Positions 43,501-52,614 of a stretch of 64,000 nucleotides of DNA are shown here, piece after piece; the stretch's first letter is position 1, and every line of letters starts with the position of its first letter. The notes under the pieces were generated by a model. The model had not been told where the DNA came from. It searched no databases and worked only from the letters and a program-made list of their open reading frames with translations. Source of the DNA: Verrucomicrobiaceae bacterium (lineage in GTDB: Bacteria; Verrucomicrobiota; Verrucomicrobiia; Verrucomicrobiales; Verrucomicrobiaceae); NCBI GenBank assembly GCA_027487315.1, contig JAIYDW010000245.1, forward strand, positions 1-64,000. The letters run 5' to 3'. The position numbers were made by a program, and so were the translations under genes.

Positions 43501-43645
43501 CACGCGGGTAGTCGATGGTCGAACCATCGGCATAGATCACGCGAGTCAGTCGTCCATCCGTGTCATAAGTCGCCGTGGCGGCGCTCACGGTGAGCGTTAG
43601 GAGCCATTGGAGGGCGAGGCAGAGGATGGGCGGCTTTGTCATCAC
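40523..43645 (-). CDS. secreted delta-60 repeat protein
   Basis: 1040 aa. A signal peptide (about 1-22) is followed by an RHS-like short stretch (YDTDGRLTRVIYADGSTIDY), InlB-type repeat (PGSGTVTGAGRF, HWSEGD), Fn3- or TTL-like and cadherin-like beta-sandwich domains (NNANLVALTISNGTLTP), then about seven delta-60 repeats, each with 'iQ.DGKI.IGG.F..VnG' plus 'ARLN.DG'. The C-terminus holds a choice-of-anchor/HYDIN-like domain (FGRASISEGKSLMFTIKNQG). Very large beta-repeat proteins of this kind are a verrucomicrobial trait. Adhesion or matrix use likely. No clear sorting signal was recognised. Confidence 0.85.
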   Translation of the reverse strand: MMTKPPILCLALQWLLTLTVSAATATYDTDGRLTRVIYADGSTIDYPRDSNGNQLDRIVTRPVELTLTVDPPGSGTVTGAGRFPRNTSSALTATAGRAFVFDHWSEGDTIVSTDPSLTFTVTTSHHLIAHFAPIFPTITTGEAIVMSATSATLSGIVSSKGLPTTMSFEYGLTSAYGESADATPSMVTDNTDANVTAVLSGLLSGARYHYRLKGTNSNGVSHGMDGTFTTPSNNANLVALTISNGTLTPMFLGTTTSYSVTVPNSVTSITVTPKVAQSGASLTVNGNQITSGTASGIVNLMEGSNVIAVTVTAQDQITTLEYSIMVTRANAAAGKVDASFDPEVEGTSVNAIAIQPDGKILIGGLFSDVEGRTRDNFARLNADGRLDRSTNLNQGSGPGGTVTSICLQPDDKILIAGAFGTVNGQVRRRIARFNPDGRLEGIGTFDPGTGANAAINCMIVQPDGKILIAGTFTLFNDQLRNRVARLNPNGSLESLGSFDPGVGVDGPVFGLALQPDGKIIIAGAFKFVNGQPRNGVARLNPDGSLEGSDTFNPGRGITGGMTTVYCVTVQADGKILLGGDFTHVNNQARSNFARLNSDGSVENIVTFNPGNGPNSRVLSIVEQADKKLLLGGHFTTVNGQSRRRIARVYSNGSLEGTDGFDAGSGPNNLVNGIAIQDDGKIVIGGRFTSVNGYPSTLIARLGNDRGTRNLVVSDTTQVQWLRGGATPETLQVSFDLSTNSGASWNHLGHGKRIVGGWHFTGLGLPRNGLIRARAIIFGGGNSSGRLEQLTQFNDLSGPEILVEQPAGVMLANGGTIDFGRASISEGKSLMFTIKNQGLGYLDDLTITKDGADEASFKVTQRPTAPLIGPHGSTSFTVEFTPSSVGAKEGALQIANNDPADNPFQIVLKGTGITLLEGWRLKYFGTSENNGSAADGSMPENDGITNLMKFATGMDPTKGGNNPGEVVIGETTMTFTYTRSKRAVIDGVSYFVEWSDTLLTNDWNTEGVSTFVTDQGLTEKVEVSVPLGASRGRFVRLRVSR

Positions 43646-43707
43646 TGGTTTCGTTATGGCAGCATGGAGTTCGAGATAATAGTAAATGAATATTAAACAA
43701 AATTACG

Positions 43708-44253
43708 TTAGGCGAATGGAGCTCGCTTCACATCAAACAGATCGATGCCCAAGTGGTGGACAAAGCGCTCCGGCCCCACATCCTTGATTGTCGCTATCTC
43801 GGATTGATGGATTGGATATATCTGCGAGAGATGAATTTTTCGATCTGACAATGATATTGAGAGATCGGCTTCATCTAGAACCGTGCATGCGTAAACAAGG
43901 AAGTTGCTCATTGGTGATTCATCAGAGATAGGCTGGCCGAAGTTCAGAATTAAACCGTAGCTAAAGTGACAATGTTCACGGCCATTCCGAATGATTTCTC
44001 CCATTGCCAATGGCCACGATGTGTCGAGCGAGTTAACTGAGATTACAAGTTCAGGACGACTATTAACCCAGGCTGGATTTGCAATTGAAGAAAGACCAAT
44101 GCTGAATGCAGTGGTGCAGCCTCTCTCTGGAATATTGGCATACGACACTATGCTAATCTGAGGTTGCTCGCTCTCGTCAGTGATTCTGAAAAAGCGACCA
44201 GCTTCACCGCAGATAGACTCAAGGTGTTTAATGTAAGGTTCAATTTTGTTCAT
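43708..44253 (-). CDS. SUFU-family immunity protein for the RHS toxin
   Basis: 181 aa from the ATG at 44253. The layout matches the suppressor-of-fused (SUFU) domain: EPYIKHLESICGEAGRFFRI, TTAFSIGLSSI, PELVISVNS and PMSNFLVYAC, ending ERFVHHLGIDLFDVKRAPF. SUFU proteins are established immunity proteins in bacterial polymorphic toxin systems and are encoded right after the toxin. Here it overlaps the toxin's last 14 nt and reads in the same direction, so it protects the producer from the GH-E nuclease. Lower-GC than the neighbours, as is typical for exchangeable tip-immunity modules. Confidence 0.82.
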   Translation of the reverse strand: MNKIEPYIKHLESICGEAGRFFRITDESEQPQISIVSYANIPERGCTTAFSIGLSSIANPAWVNSRPELVISVNSLDTSWPLAMGEIIRNGREHCHFSYGLILNFGQPISDESPMSNFLVYACTVLDEADLSISLSDRKIHLSQIYPIHQSEIATIKDVGPERFVHHLGIDLFDVKRAPFA

Positions 44254-47200
44254 ATTTGCGGCTTCGATTCGTTGATCGGTTCTCCCACTGATATAGGTCT
44301 GGATTGTTCTCTGCTTCGATAACCTCTTTGCGGGTTGATCCCTGCGCCTCATGCATGGACTTCCGCCTTCGCCACTCGTTCCCTGGTTTGTGGCCCAGAT
44401 CAATCTCTCCAGACTTCAGCGGCTGCCGCGTATTTGGATCGATTAGATTGCCATCTAAATCACGAGGTTGATTTGCGTCCACTTTCTCTAAAGTGCTTTT
44501 TCGCGGCTTCACTCTATTCTTCGTGGCAACGTTTAAGGCATCAATTGCATCGTCGGAACGGTTTAGAAGAGGGCTAGCGTAATTGACTACCTTTGCGACC
44601 TTGTAAGCTTGATAAGCCTTTGAAAAACCCCCAGTCAAATATGTCACGACTATCTCGGTGCTGACGAAGATTGATGCCTTTTGCGAAAACTCCGCCAGAA
44701 ACATGGCATCATCCACCCATTGCGCCTCAGTCCAGTGCGGCTGACGTTGAGAATAGAGCAACGGATTGACTGGAACGAACCCACTCGGATCACTGAATCC
44801 AAACGGATCACCCAAAGCATAAACATACCGGTTGAGCGATTGCCCATCCTGAATGCTGCCGAACAGCAGATCATTCGACAGGAAACTGCCAAGGCGTGGA
44901 TGGTAGGAGCGGGCGCGGGCGTGGAGAGTACCGTCGTCATTGTCCCAAACACCGAGTCCACCGAGGTATCGGAAGCGATTTAAAGCTGCGAAAGAGCCGG
45001 AGGCCGAAACGAGAATCCCATTCGGGTCATATTGATAATCGGCGGCAGTCGAACCGCTGCCATCCGTGAGGAGAACGATGTTCCCCTGTCGATCTGGATG
45101 ATACCACAGGGCGGTGCCATCCGGCAAGATGCGGGCGAGAAGTGTATCGCCTGCGTAGAGATAGTAGGCGGTGGGTGCGCCTGCGGCATCCGTCTCCGCC
45201 ATGATGCGGGGCATGGCATGGCGGTCATCATGCAGGAAGCCGGTGGTAACGCCGCTGCGAGTGGTGCCGGTGCGGTGGCCGAGGCCGTTGAAGGTATTTG
45301 AGAACGGCGCTGCACCGATGGTGCCGTTGGTGAGACGATTGGCATAGTCCCAGGTGAGCGAGTCCGTAGCGGGTGAGGCAGGACTCAGTTTGCCTGTTTT
45401 GAGATTCCCCCTCCCGTCATGGGTGACGGGGGAGCCTGCGATAGTGAGCAGTTCGTTCGCTTTACCGTAGGTGCAGGTGTAATTGCTGTCGGGCTCGGTG
45501 AGCTGCACATCGGGAAAAGAATCCACTTTGCCCAGGGCATTGAAGCCATAGCTGAGGTGACGCAGCGCGGGGTCGGTGCCTTTCTGGTGGGAGAGCACAT
45601 TGAGCCTGCCAAGCGGATCGTGAGCCAGATCGGTGCGAACACCATTCGGGAACTGGAGCCTTAGCGGGCGATCACCTGCGGTGTAGGTCTGGCTGATGGT
45701 GCGGTTTTCCCAATCCGTGACGGATTGGAATCGCCCTGCGGCATCTGTGACATACTTAGCGGGGCGATCACCTGGATAGTTGATGATCTCCGTGGCTCCG
45801 AGCGGATCGTAGCTGAAGGTGAGTTTGAGGCCATTCGGCATCTCAATGGAGGCCACCTGATCTAGTGTGGAGTAGCTCCACTTGGTCGTACCGGTGGGAT
45901 CACTCATCTCGATCCGGCGGCTGGCCTTGTCGTAAATGAAGGTGATCGGCGGGCCAGTAGGCGGATTGATACGGGTAAGGCGATTCAGCGAGTCATGCAC
46001 AAAGGCCGTCTCAATCGGCGTGGCGCTGTTGCTCTCTTGGACATGTCGGGAAAGATTTCCCGCATCATCATAGAAGAACTCCTCCGAGTGCCCATTTTCA
46101 TCAATGCGCTTCTTCAACTGGTATCGTCCGTTGTATTCCTGGTAGCGGGTGGCGTTTCCTGTGGAAGACGTGTGAGTGGCTGATTTGAGATTCCCTTCAT
46201 CATCATAAGCGAAGGTGAACTCGATGCCTGATTTGGAAACGGTGCGGATGTGATCCCCTGCTAGATTGTAGTAATAAAACGTCTTTCGCTTCACGCCATT
46301 CGAGTCGCCCTCATCTTCGTCCCACTCCTTCTGCCCGAGCAGGTTGTATGAGGTGCGGGTTTCGTCGAACTCCGTGGCAGACTTCCACCGTCTCGTCACG
46401 ATGACTCGATCCATCGAATCATATTCAAAAGTCGTGCGCACGCCGTCGCCATCCGTGAGCTCTGTGGCATTGCCATTCGCGTCCCGCTTGTAGGTGTTAA
46501 CATTGCTGGATGGAGCGGGACTCGACTCCGACATGACGTAGCCTGCGAAGTTGTAGGTGCGCCGCGTGATGCCGCCCTTGGCATTCTCCGTCTCCACCTC
46601 ACGGCCAAATGCGTCGAAACGATGGATGACAGGATTGCGGTCATGGTCTTCGCTCTTCCACACACGGCCATGCACATCACGATGGCTGTAAGTGTGGTGT
46701 AACAGCTGATCGGTGGACTGGATGAGCTGTTCATTCTCGTCGTAGCTCAGAGTGGTCACGATGGGATTGGCCGGGTCATTCGGATCGGCTTGCTCCGTAA
46801 TGATGAGATTGCCGACTGCATTGAAAATCGAGTCCACCCGATGATTCAGGGGACTGATGCTCGCAGTCTGGCGTCCGTTATCGTCGAACTCGGCTTGCGA
46901 CACCTTGCTCTCCCCATCCGTGAACTGGTAAGGACGCCCCCAAACATTGAACTCTGTGGACTGTGCGACGCCATTGGCATCCTTTTTGATTTTCACCTGA
47001 CCAAAGACGTCCACTGTGAAGCTCCGTTTGTTCTTGGTCGGCTGTGTGGCGTCGTAGGGGAAGATGACGGCAGTGAGATTGCCCTTTTCATCATACTCAC
47101 GCATCTCCTTCACCCTGGCGTCGGGGAAAGTGATCAAAGTCGGCAGTGTCGGATTATTCGGATCGCCATATTCCAACGTACGCACGGCTCCATCAGGTGT

Positions 47201-50200
47201 CTCCACGCGGATGAGGTTGCCATTCGACCAACCGAACTTGTTTTCTTTGCCACGACGGTTGATGCGCGTGGTCACGTCATTCGTCACCGGATCGTAGGCC
47301 CAAGTCTCGGTGAGCCAGGTCTCAGTGGGTGGTGGCGTCAGGCGGACACGCTGCTGCACACGACGGAGCTTTGGGTCGTGCACGTCCACCGTGACTTCAT
47401 TACGATCATCTTCTGCGGCGTAAGTTGGGGCAGCCAGGCGGGTGATGGTGGTGAGACGATTGCTCGTCGTGTCGTTTGGGAAGTCGTAGGTGAAGAGCGT
47501 GACATCTAGACTGGGGTCTTCCTGCTTCCAGACGCGACGGTCAGCATTGTAGTAGTTGCGGACAAACTGCTGATTCTTCCCATCGCGGCCCGTTTCAAGC
47601 TGGTGTAGTGGATCATAAGTGTAGTGGGTGGTGTGATTTCGCTCGTTCGTCCACGAAACGAGGTCTCCCACCGCATTCTGGGTGAACTCGATGAAGTGAT
47701 GCATCGGGTCTTCTAGCTTCCAAAGTAAGGCCGGCGGAGCTGGCCGATAGGTGAACAGCACTGCACGAGTCTGACTGCCATCATCCGGCCCGCCGGGCAG
47801 CACCACCTTCTGAATTCTCCGTGCTCCTGCTACACCCGGCACGTCCTCCCAAACGATGTCGAGCTTGTTGCCATTCCGGTCCACAATGGCGGCCAGCTTG
47901 CCAAAAACATCGAAATCATGCCGAAGCTGGGAAAGGGTGAGCAGCGAGAAGCGACCCTCAAGGCTCTCGGTGAGCTGGTTCCAAACTCCAGGTTCAGCCT
48001 GCCAGCTCGTATCCCCGGGAGCCATCGTGTATTTCTCTGCATGACCATCTCCAAAGCTGATCATCGCCACACGAACACCGTCCTCGGGGGCGGGTATTTC
48101 AATCCGTGTCTCAAAAGAATGCGTCCACCCATAGCCCAGCGAACCTGGGGGCGTTTCCTGCAACCCTTCACCCGCTGGCCTATAGCTCATTGAGTTGTAG
48201 TAGCCCTGGAACAAAAATGGCACCCCTCGCCCTTCGACAGGCATGACATCGAATCCAAGAAGGAAGGCACCCGTGGCAGTGTTCACAGGATCGAGCGATT
48301 TGCCTTCAGTAGGATTGTTGCCCGCTCCTTTGAGGGAGAACTGGATGGAAGCCGAGTGACTTCCTGTTTGAGAGGTAACTGTCAGTTTAGCCGTGCCTTT
48401 CCCATCTTTAAGTGATTGGGTGAAGGTGTGATTCACATTCACCCCTGTTGCGGTGCCACCATCCGAGAACACCCACTGATAAGAAATCGGGTTTCCCTTT
48501 GAACTGGCTCCCGAGAAGCGAATCGATTTATTCAGCTCAAGTGGCGAATAACTTGACCCATAATCTGGCAAGCTGATGACGGCCAATGGAGGCGAGGTCG
48601 CATTCAGTCCTGTCGTGATGAATGCCACTTGGTTTGATGTGACCGCTCCCGCAGTCTCTACTTTGATTGCAGCGTTTGAGGTGACCAAAGAGGAGGGTAC
48701 CGTCCAGGAGTAGCTCGTTGTGGCTTTGCCCAACGAAACAGGCCCGAAGACGGTAGAGTCGTTGTTGAGAATCGAAAGCTTTTGGCCCGTGACTCCCGAG
48801 GTTACTCCACTGAGCGTCCAGGTGATTATGATATTCGAGCCGACAGGCCAAGGGGAACCGGCAGAGGGAGAAGTAATCGTCAGAACCGGGGAATCCGCTG
48901 CCGGAATTGTAACCGTGCCAGAATTACTCTTGATCGAGCCGACTTTGTTAATTGCCTTGACTCGGTAGCTGTAGCTTTGATTGCGATTCAGCGGGCTGTT
49001 GTCTGTGTAGCTTCTCGCACCTGAAGTTAACGTGGGGGATAGGGTGATCCCATCACGCTCAACGATATACCACTCTGCAAAGCTGGACGCGCCCCAATTG
49101 AGAGTGACAGTTGGCGAGCCGTTTGATTCAGCCGTGGTGAGTGACTGTAGGGCAAAAAGTTCAGGATAGGGTAATACGAAAAAATTGTGCAGCGCGGAAT
49201 CCTGCGCGCTACTTGTAACCCGAACCTGCCAAGGCTCAGGCCACGATGCGGCACTAGTGCCGACGAGTATGTTTAACCGGAAGTGAGTCGAGTTGATACT
49301 TTCAAAGTTAGGCGATGAGATCTTGTAATCTGCTAAACCATTGACCGCAGGCCAAGTAAGGCGAGCTTGGAATCCTGAGTTATAGACAAAATTGGTTCCG
49401 TAGAAATCCACCCACTGCCGAACTGACGAAGCGGGGATGTGGTTGTCTTCTGACTGTCCTGCCACTATTCGGCTTATGGTAGGTAGAGGAGGGGGGAGAG
49501 TGTCAAAAGTCACGTTGTTACCATAACTCGTGCCTCCGGAATTGGATGCTACCGCTCGATAATGGTAGGTCGTGTTTGGCTGGAGCCCCGACCAAACAGA
49601 ACTTCCTGATACCGAGCTGTTCCCGCTGCCAAAATTCCCAGGAGTGGTTGTGCTCCCGTAGGATGTGGTGGGGCCATATTCGAAAAAAGCCGTTGTGGCA
49701 GTACCGTTGGGATTGACTGTGAGGTTGAGCGTAGCAGTCGACACCGTAATTCCGGATGCTCCGTTCGTTGTCACGCTAGGTGGTGCCTGTGGCTGCGACG
49801 GCATTGCCAGTGTCAGAGTGTTCGACTGGGTAAAGCTCAGCGGATCATCGTTGCGTCGCGCAGCGACCAAAAAAGTGTATGTCGCGCCAGCACTCAGGCC
49901 AACGTTATTCGTGAAGGATGTGGCATTTGGATTGTCGATCCGTGTGTAAAACTGCCCGTTGCGGTAAATCTCGAAATATTGGGCTCGCTGACTCTGATTC
50001 CACTGTAGAGGGACCACCGGCCCAGCAGGGGGTCTGCTATCCCAATACGGAGCTTGGCTGGTTGCCAGTGTAATCGCAGATGGGCTGAAGATGGCGAAAA
50101 GACGCGTGCCTGCTCCATCGAACTCGGCGGTGTAACGGTCCGCGCTGAGAGTGTCCCAACGTATCAAGAACCACGAGAGAGTGTTGCCTGAACCACTGTA

Positions 50201-50410
50201 AGGGCCCCCGACAATGGTGCCCTTTGTATTGACTGCGATGCTATCGAAGGTTGACGTGAGGCTGGTATTTGGTCTGGCTCTGGTAGCGGTTGTGCAAATG
50301 ATTCGATCACCCGAGGTGTATTGACCCCACGAGGAGCCTGCAAAAAGGGCAATGCCAACAACCCGGACAATCAGGGAAAAGATTCCGAACCGCTGGGCAC
50401 CAAAAGTCAT
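44240..50410 (-). CDS. RHS polymorphic toxin with GH-E HNH/EndoVII nuclease tip
   Basis: 2056 aa. Signal peptide (about 1-28), FN3-like and PKD-like modules (e.g. NPISYQWVFSDGGTATGV), a DUF6531-type entry (GAFLLGFDVMPVEGRGVPF), then many YD repeats ('Y..DANGN' style, e.g. FEYDSMDRVIVTRRW) from about 770 to 1800. The RHS core end is RYLGGLGVWDNDDGTLHARA and FLSNDLLFGSIQDGQSLNRY, ending YALGDPFGFSDPSG. The variable C-terminal approximately 190 residues carry the nuclease: RDLDGNLIDPNTRQPLKSGE and DLGHKPGNEWR, the conserved G-H-E of the GH-E family in the HNH/EndoVII superfamily. It probably delivers a DNase to competitors. No T6SS gene is in the window; export is likely by Sec. Confidence 0.9.
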   Translation of the reverse strand: MTFGAQRFGIFSLIVRVVGIALFAGSSWGQYTSGDRIICTTATRARPNTSLTSTFDSIAVNTKGTIVGGPYSGSGNTLSWFLIRWDTLSADRYTAEFDGAGTRLFAIFSPSAITLATSQAPYWDSRPPAGPVVPLQWNQSQRAQYFEIYRNGQFYTRIDNPNATSFTNNVGLSAGATYTFLVAARRNDDPLSFTQSNTLTLAMPSQPQAPPSVTTNGASGITVSTATLNLTVNPNGTATTAFFEYGPTTSYGSTTTPGNFGSGNSSVSGSSVWSGLQPNTTYHYRAVASNSGGTSYGNNVTFDTLPPPLPTISRIVAGQSEDNHIPASSVRQWVDFYGTNFVYNSGFQARLTWPAVNGLADYKISSPNFESINSTHFRLNILVGTSAASWPEPWQVRVTSSAQDSALHNFFVLPYPELFALQSLTTAESNGSPTVTLNWGASSFAEWYIVERDGITLSPTLTSGARSYTDNSPLNRNQSYSYRVKAINKVGSIKSNSGTVTIPAADSPVLTITSPSAGSPWPVGSNIIITWTLSGVTSGVTGQKLSILNNDSTVFGPVSLGKATTSYSWTVPSSLVTSNAAIKVETAGAVTSNQVAFITTGLNATSPPLAVISLPDYGSSYSPLELNKSIRFSGASSKGNPISYQWVFSDGGTATGVNVNHTFTQSLKDGKGTAKLTVTSQTGSHSASIQFSLKGAGNNPTEGKSLDPVNTATGAFLLGFDVMPVEGRGVPFLFQGYYNSMSYRPAGEGLQETPPGSLGYGWTHSFETRIEIPAPEDGVRVAMISFGDGHAEKYTMAPGDTSWQAEPGVWNQLTESLEGRFSLLTLSQLRHDFDVFGKLAAIVDRNGNKLDIVWEDVPGVAGARRIQKVVLPGGPDDGSQTRAVLFTYRPAPPALLWKLEDPMHHFIEFTQNAVGDLVSWTNERNHTTHYTYDPLHQLETGRDGKNQQFVRNYYNADRRVWKQEDPSLDVTLFTYDFPNDTTSNRLTTITRLAAPTYAAEDDRNEVTVDVHDPKLRRVQQRVRLTPPPTETWLTETWAYDPVTNDVTTRINRRGKENKFGWSNGNLIRVETPDGAVRTLEYGDPNNPTLPTLITFPDARVKEMREYDEKGNLTAVIFPYDATQPTKNKRSFTVDVFGQVKIKKDANGVAQSTEFNVWGRPYQFTDGESKVSQAEFDDNGRQTASISPLNHRVDSIFNAVGNLIITEQADPNDPANPIVTTLSYDENEQLIQSTDQLLHHTYSHRDVHGRVWKSEDHDRNPVIHRFDAFGREVETENAKGGITRRTYNFAGYVMSESSPAPSSNVNTYKRDANGNATELTDGDGVRTTFEYDSMDRVIVTRRWKSATEFDETRTSYNLLGQKEWDEDEGDSNGVKRKTFYYYNLAGDHIRTVSKSGIEFTFAYDDEGNLKSATHTSSTGNATRYQEYNGRYQLKKRIDENGHSEEFFYDDAGNLSRHVQESNSATPIETAFVHDSLNRLTRINPPTGPPITFIYDKASRRIEMSDPTGTTKWSYSTLDQVASIEMPNGLKLTFSYDPLGATEIINYPGDRPAKYVTDAAGRFQSVTDWENRTISQTYTAGDRPLRLQFPNGVRTDLAHDPLGRLNVLSHQKGTDPALRHLSYGFNALGKVDSFPDVQLTEPDSNYTCTYGKANELLTIAGSPVTHDGRGNLKTGKLSPASPATDSLTWDYANRLTNGTIGAAPFSNTFNGLGHRTGTTRSGVTTGFLHDDRHAMPRIMAETDAAGAPTAYYLYAGDTLLARILPDGTALWYHPDRQGNIVLLTDGSGSTAADYQYDPNGILVSASGSFAALNRFRYLGGLGVWDNDDGTLHARARSYHPRLGSFLSNDLLFGSIQDGQSLNRYVYALGDPFGFSDPSGFVPVNPLLYSQRQPHWTEAQWVDDAMFLAEFSQKASIFVSTEIVVTYLTGGFSKAYQAYKVAKVVNYASPLLNRSDDAIDALNVATKNRVKPRKSTLEKVDANQPRDLDGNLIDPNTRQPLKSGEIDLGHKPGNEWRRRKSMHEAQGSTRKEVIEAENNPDLYQWENRSTNRSRKYEQN

Positions 50411-50537
50411 GACACAACGTTCAAGGAAACGGATGTGAAGTCAATTTCCCACACAGCACAGTTACGCTTAAAAATACCGCTTTTATTATACTGATTGTAA
50501 ATTGAAGCCTGGGGTTCTTGAGAGAAATTCTCAATCA

Positions 50538-51491
50538 TCATGGATGATCTGGCGTTGCGTGACGCCCAGGCGAAAAATGAAAAGTCTCGATTGTAGATTC
50601 TACGAACTCATCGCATGGATCGGGTTCCTGACCTTGCTTGATAAAATAGACACGAAACAAGTTTCGCTTGAGCTTCAGGCGTTTGATGACTTCCAAAATG
50701 TGTCTGGCTCGAAGTAGATTGTTGACGAGGAAGAGGATGTTGAAAGGACTCCTGCCCATGAGTTTATGAGCAACTCCGCTATCGACTGTGCTTTGGTAGG
50801 CTCGCAGCTTTTTTTCGATGCTGGAACACTTGGAACCGTATCGCGACACAGGCATGGTGCCAGTGTCAGCCTCAAGGGAGTAAAAATCACGCTTGCGGCC
50901 TTTAGCAACGCTTGAGTCTTCCAAAGCGAAAATCTTGTCTGGCACGAGCGTGAAATGCTTTCGCCATGGCATCGGCACTCTCCAACCCGGATGCTTGGAC
51001 GGAGCCTTGAAGACTCCCGATTGCCGCAATTCATCAAAAGATGCGATGCGCCTTTTGCCGTCTGCACGGCATTGTAGTTCCAGCCATATCATGAAGTCAC
51101 TGATCATGAGCGTGTGCTCCAAGAAAAGCCGTCCCACATGCTTGTTGCGTGTCGTCCAGTCCATGCGGTGAAAAGGCATGTCGAGATCTCGGCGAAGCCG
51201 CCCTGCCCCGCGTGACGCAAGGCCATAGACCAGACTCTTGGAGCCGCCTTCGTGGAAGTAGTCGAGTTGTGCTCTGGGGCGATCCAGGTAGCCGTGATGA
51301 TAGAGCAAGTTGAGGCGACGAAGTACTTGCTGCCTGCTGCCACCGACGAGCTTCACTAGCCAATCGGAGCGGAGGAAGCGGTGCTCGGAGACATGGCGGA
51401 GGATTTCGAGGTCGCGCTGGGTGATTTGGAATGATCCGGCGGCTTCGGGATCGCGCTTGAAGCGCGGGAGCCGCTGCTGTTTGTCAGTCAT
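50538..51491 (-). CDS. replication-relaxation family protein
   Basis: 317 aa. The N-terminal winged helix fits ITQRDLEILRHVSEHRFLRS with LGGSRQQVLRRLNLLYHHGY and AGRLRRDLDMPF, like the replication-relaxation (PF13814) family found on plasmids and conjugative elements. The C-terminal half has FTLVPDKIFALEDS and FYSLEADTGTMPV, a nuclease-like beta region with conserved acids. Such proteins are thought to help start rolling-circle or transfer replication, although the mechanism is not established. It is in the element core next to ardC. Confidence 0.8.
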   Translation of the reverse strand: MTDKQQRLPRFKRDPEAAGSFQITQRDLEILRHVSEHRFLRSDWLVKLVGGSRQQVLRRLNLLYHHGYLDRPRAQLDYFHEGGSKSLVYGLASRGAGRLRRDLDMPFHRMDWTTRNKHVGRLFLEHTLMISDFMIWLELQCRADGKRRIASFDELRQSGVFKAPSKHPGWRVPMPWRKHFTLVPDKIFALEDSSVAKGRKRDFYSLEADTGTMPVSRYGSKCSSIEKKLRAYQSTVDSGVAHKLMGRSPFNILFLVNNLLRARHILEVIKRLKLKRNLFRVYFIKQGQEPDPCDEFVESTIETFHFSPGRHATPDHP

Positions 51492-51513
51492 GCATGGAAT
51501 TGTATCACGAATG

Positions 51514-51539
51514 AAGCCCCTCCGGGGGGAGAGGCTTCT
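51514..51539 (-). terminator. stem-loop between ardC and the replication-relaxation gene
   Basis: GAAGCCCCTCC (51514-51524) pairs with GGAGAGGCTTC (51529-51539) around four G. It follows the ardC stop by about 5 nt on the minus strand; the T-tract is weak. Could also be a processing or attenuation hairpin. Confidence 0.5.
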
Positions 51540-51543
51540 TGGT

Positions 51544-52467
51544 TCAACCTGTTGTCGTCATTTCAGTTCCGTCCGTTGAACGTGCGGCACGATTGAGGAT
51601 GAAACTGGCAGCTTTACTGGCCTGGGATGCGGCGAGGATGATCCAACGTTTGTGTTCCTTCACACGCAGGACATCCAGCCAACTTTGCAGGTAGGCGGCG
51701 GACTGCTCATGGGAATCGCTCACGATATGGGTATCCATGCCGAGAAAAGCTGCACCCATCTCAGCGACGAGTTCTTCTTGGGAATAAATTTTCCCTCCGA
51801 AGCCGTCATGCTTGATCAGGCTCTCGCGGTTCAATCGCTTTGGATGACCGCTGGCGTGAATCAACTCGTGGAAGAGTGTGAGGTAGTATGCCTCGGCACT
51901 CTCAAACGAGGCGATGGCAGGCATTTGTACCGTGTCTGTTGCCATGCGGTAACAGGCCACGGTGCTCATGCCTTCCTGGATCACCGGAGGTAGCTGCATC
52001 TCAGCAACAATCTGATCGGCGGCTTCGATCCGTTCATTCGGGCTAAGCGCCGGAATGCCTGGTGTGGTGGGGAACTCGATGCCTTCGATCTGCGTGGCGT
52101 TGAATACCGTGTATTCCCGGAGGAAGAGACGTTTTCGCTTGGATTGCGCCGGAACTTCCGAGCCTTCATCCTCGGCGGACTTCGATTCTCCCACCTTGAT
52201 GACGTGTGCTCCACGCTCACCCTTGCGGACATGCCCACCTCTTTCCTGGGCCTGACGAAACGTCAGCCAGTAAGGGGAGGGCGAGTGCCGCAGGCCGAGC
52301 AGGAGCACGTTGATGCCATTGTAGGTCTTGCCGGTGTGGAAGTTGCGCGGGATGCCGACTTCGCGCTGCCATGGGCAGCGCCAGGGAACGACGCCGCGCT
52401 CCAGATGCTCGATGATGACGTTGGTGACGGATTGATAAGGATCTATGCGCGATTTTGCGGTGCTCAT
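51544..52467 (-). CDS. ardC: ArdC-like antirestriction protein (ssDNA-binding, zincin)
   Basis: 307 aa from the ATG at 52467 (MSTAKSRIDPYQSV). The N-terminal ssDNA-binding domain (VIIEHLERGVVPWRCPWQRE, GKTYNGINVLLLGLRHS, WLTFRQAQERGGHVRKGERG) is joined to a metallopeptidase-like domain with HELIHASGHPKRLNRES (HExxH) and YSQEELVAEMGAAFL. ArdC protects incoming single-stranded plasmid DNA against host restriction during conjugation. The gene and its position in the element support conjugative transfer. Length is as in ArdC/TraC-N proteins. Confidence 0.9.
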   Translation of the reverse strand: MSTAKSRIDPYQSVTNVIIEHLERGVVPWRCPWQREVGIPRNFHTGKTYNGINVLLLGLRHSPSPYWLTFRQAQERGGHVRKGERGAHVIKVGESKSAEDEGSEVPAQSKRKRLFLREYTVFNATQIEGIEFPTTPGIPALSPNERIEAADQIVAEMQLPPVIQEGMSTVACYRMATDTVQMPAIASFESAEAYYLTLFHELIHASGHPKRLNRESLIKHDGFGGKIYSQEELVAEMGAAFLGMDTHIVSDSHEQSAAYLQSWLDVLRVKEHKRWIILAASQASKAASFILNRAARSTDGTEMTTTG

Positions 52468-52614
52468 TGGGGCGGTGTTGCTGATGGTCAGATGAAGCCC
52501 ACCTCGTTGTGAGGCAGGATTCAGCCCGACCACCGCCCCCCCTAGGGCACCCGAATGCTCCGCTATGAGCATAGCAAACCGATGCACGGTCTGGCAATGG
52601 CGTGCGCGCGGAGA

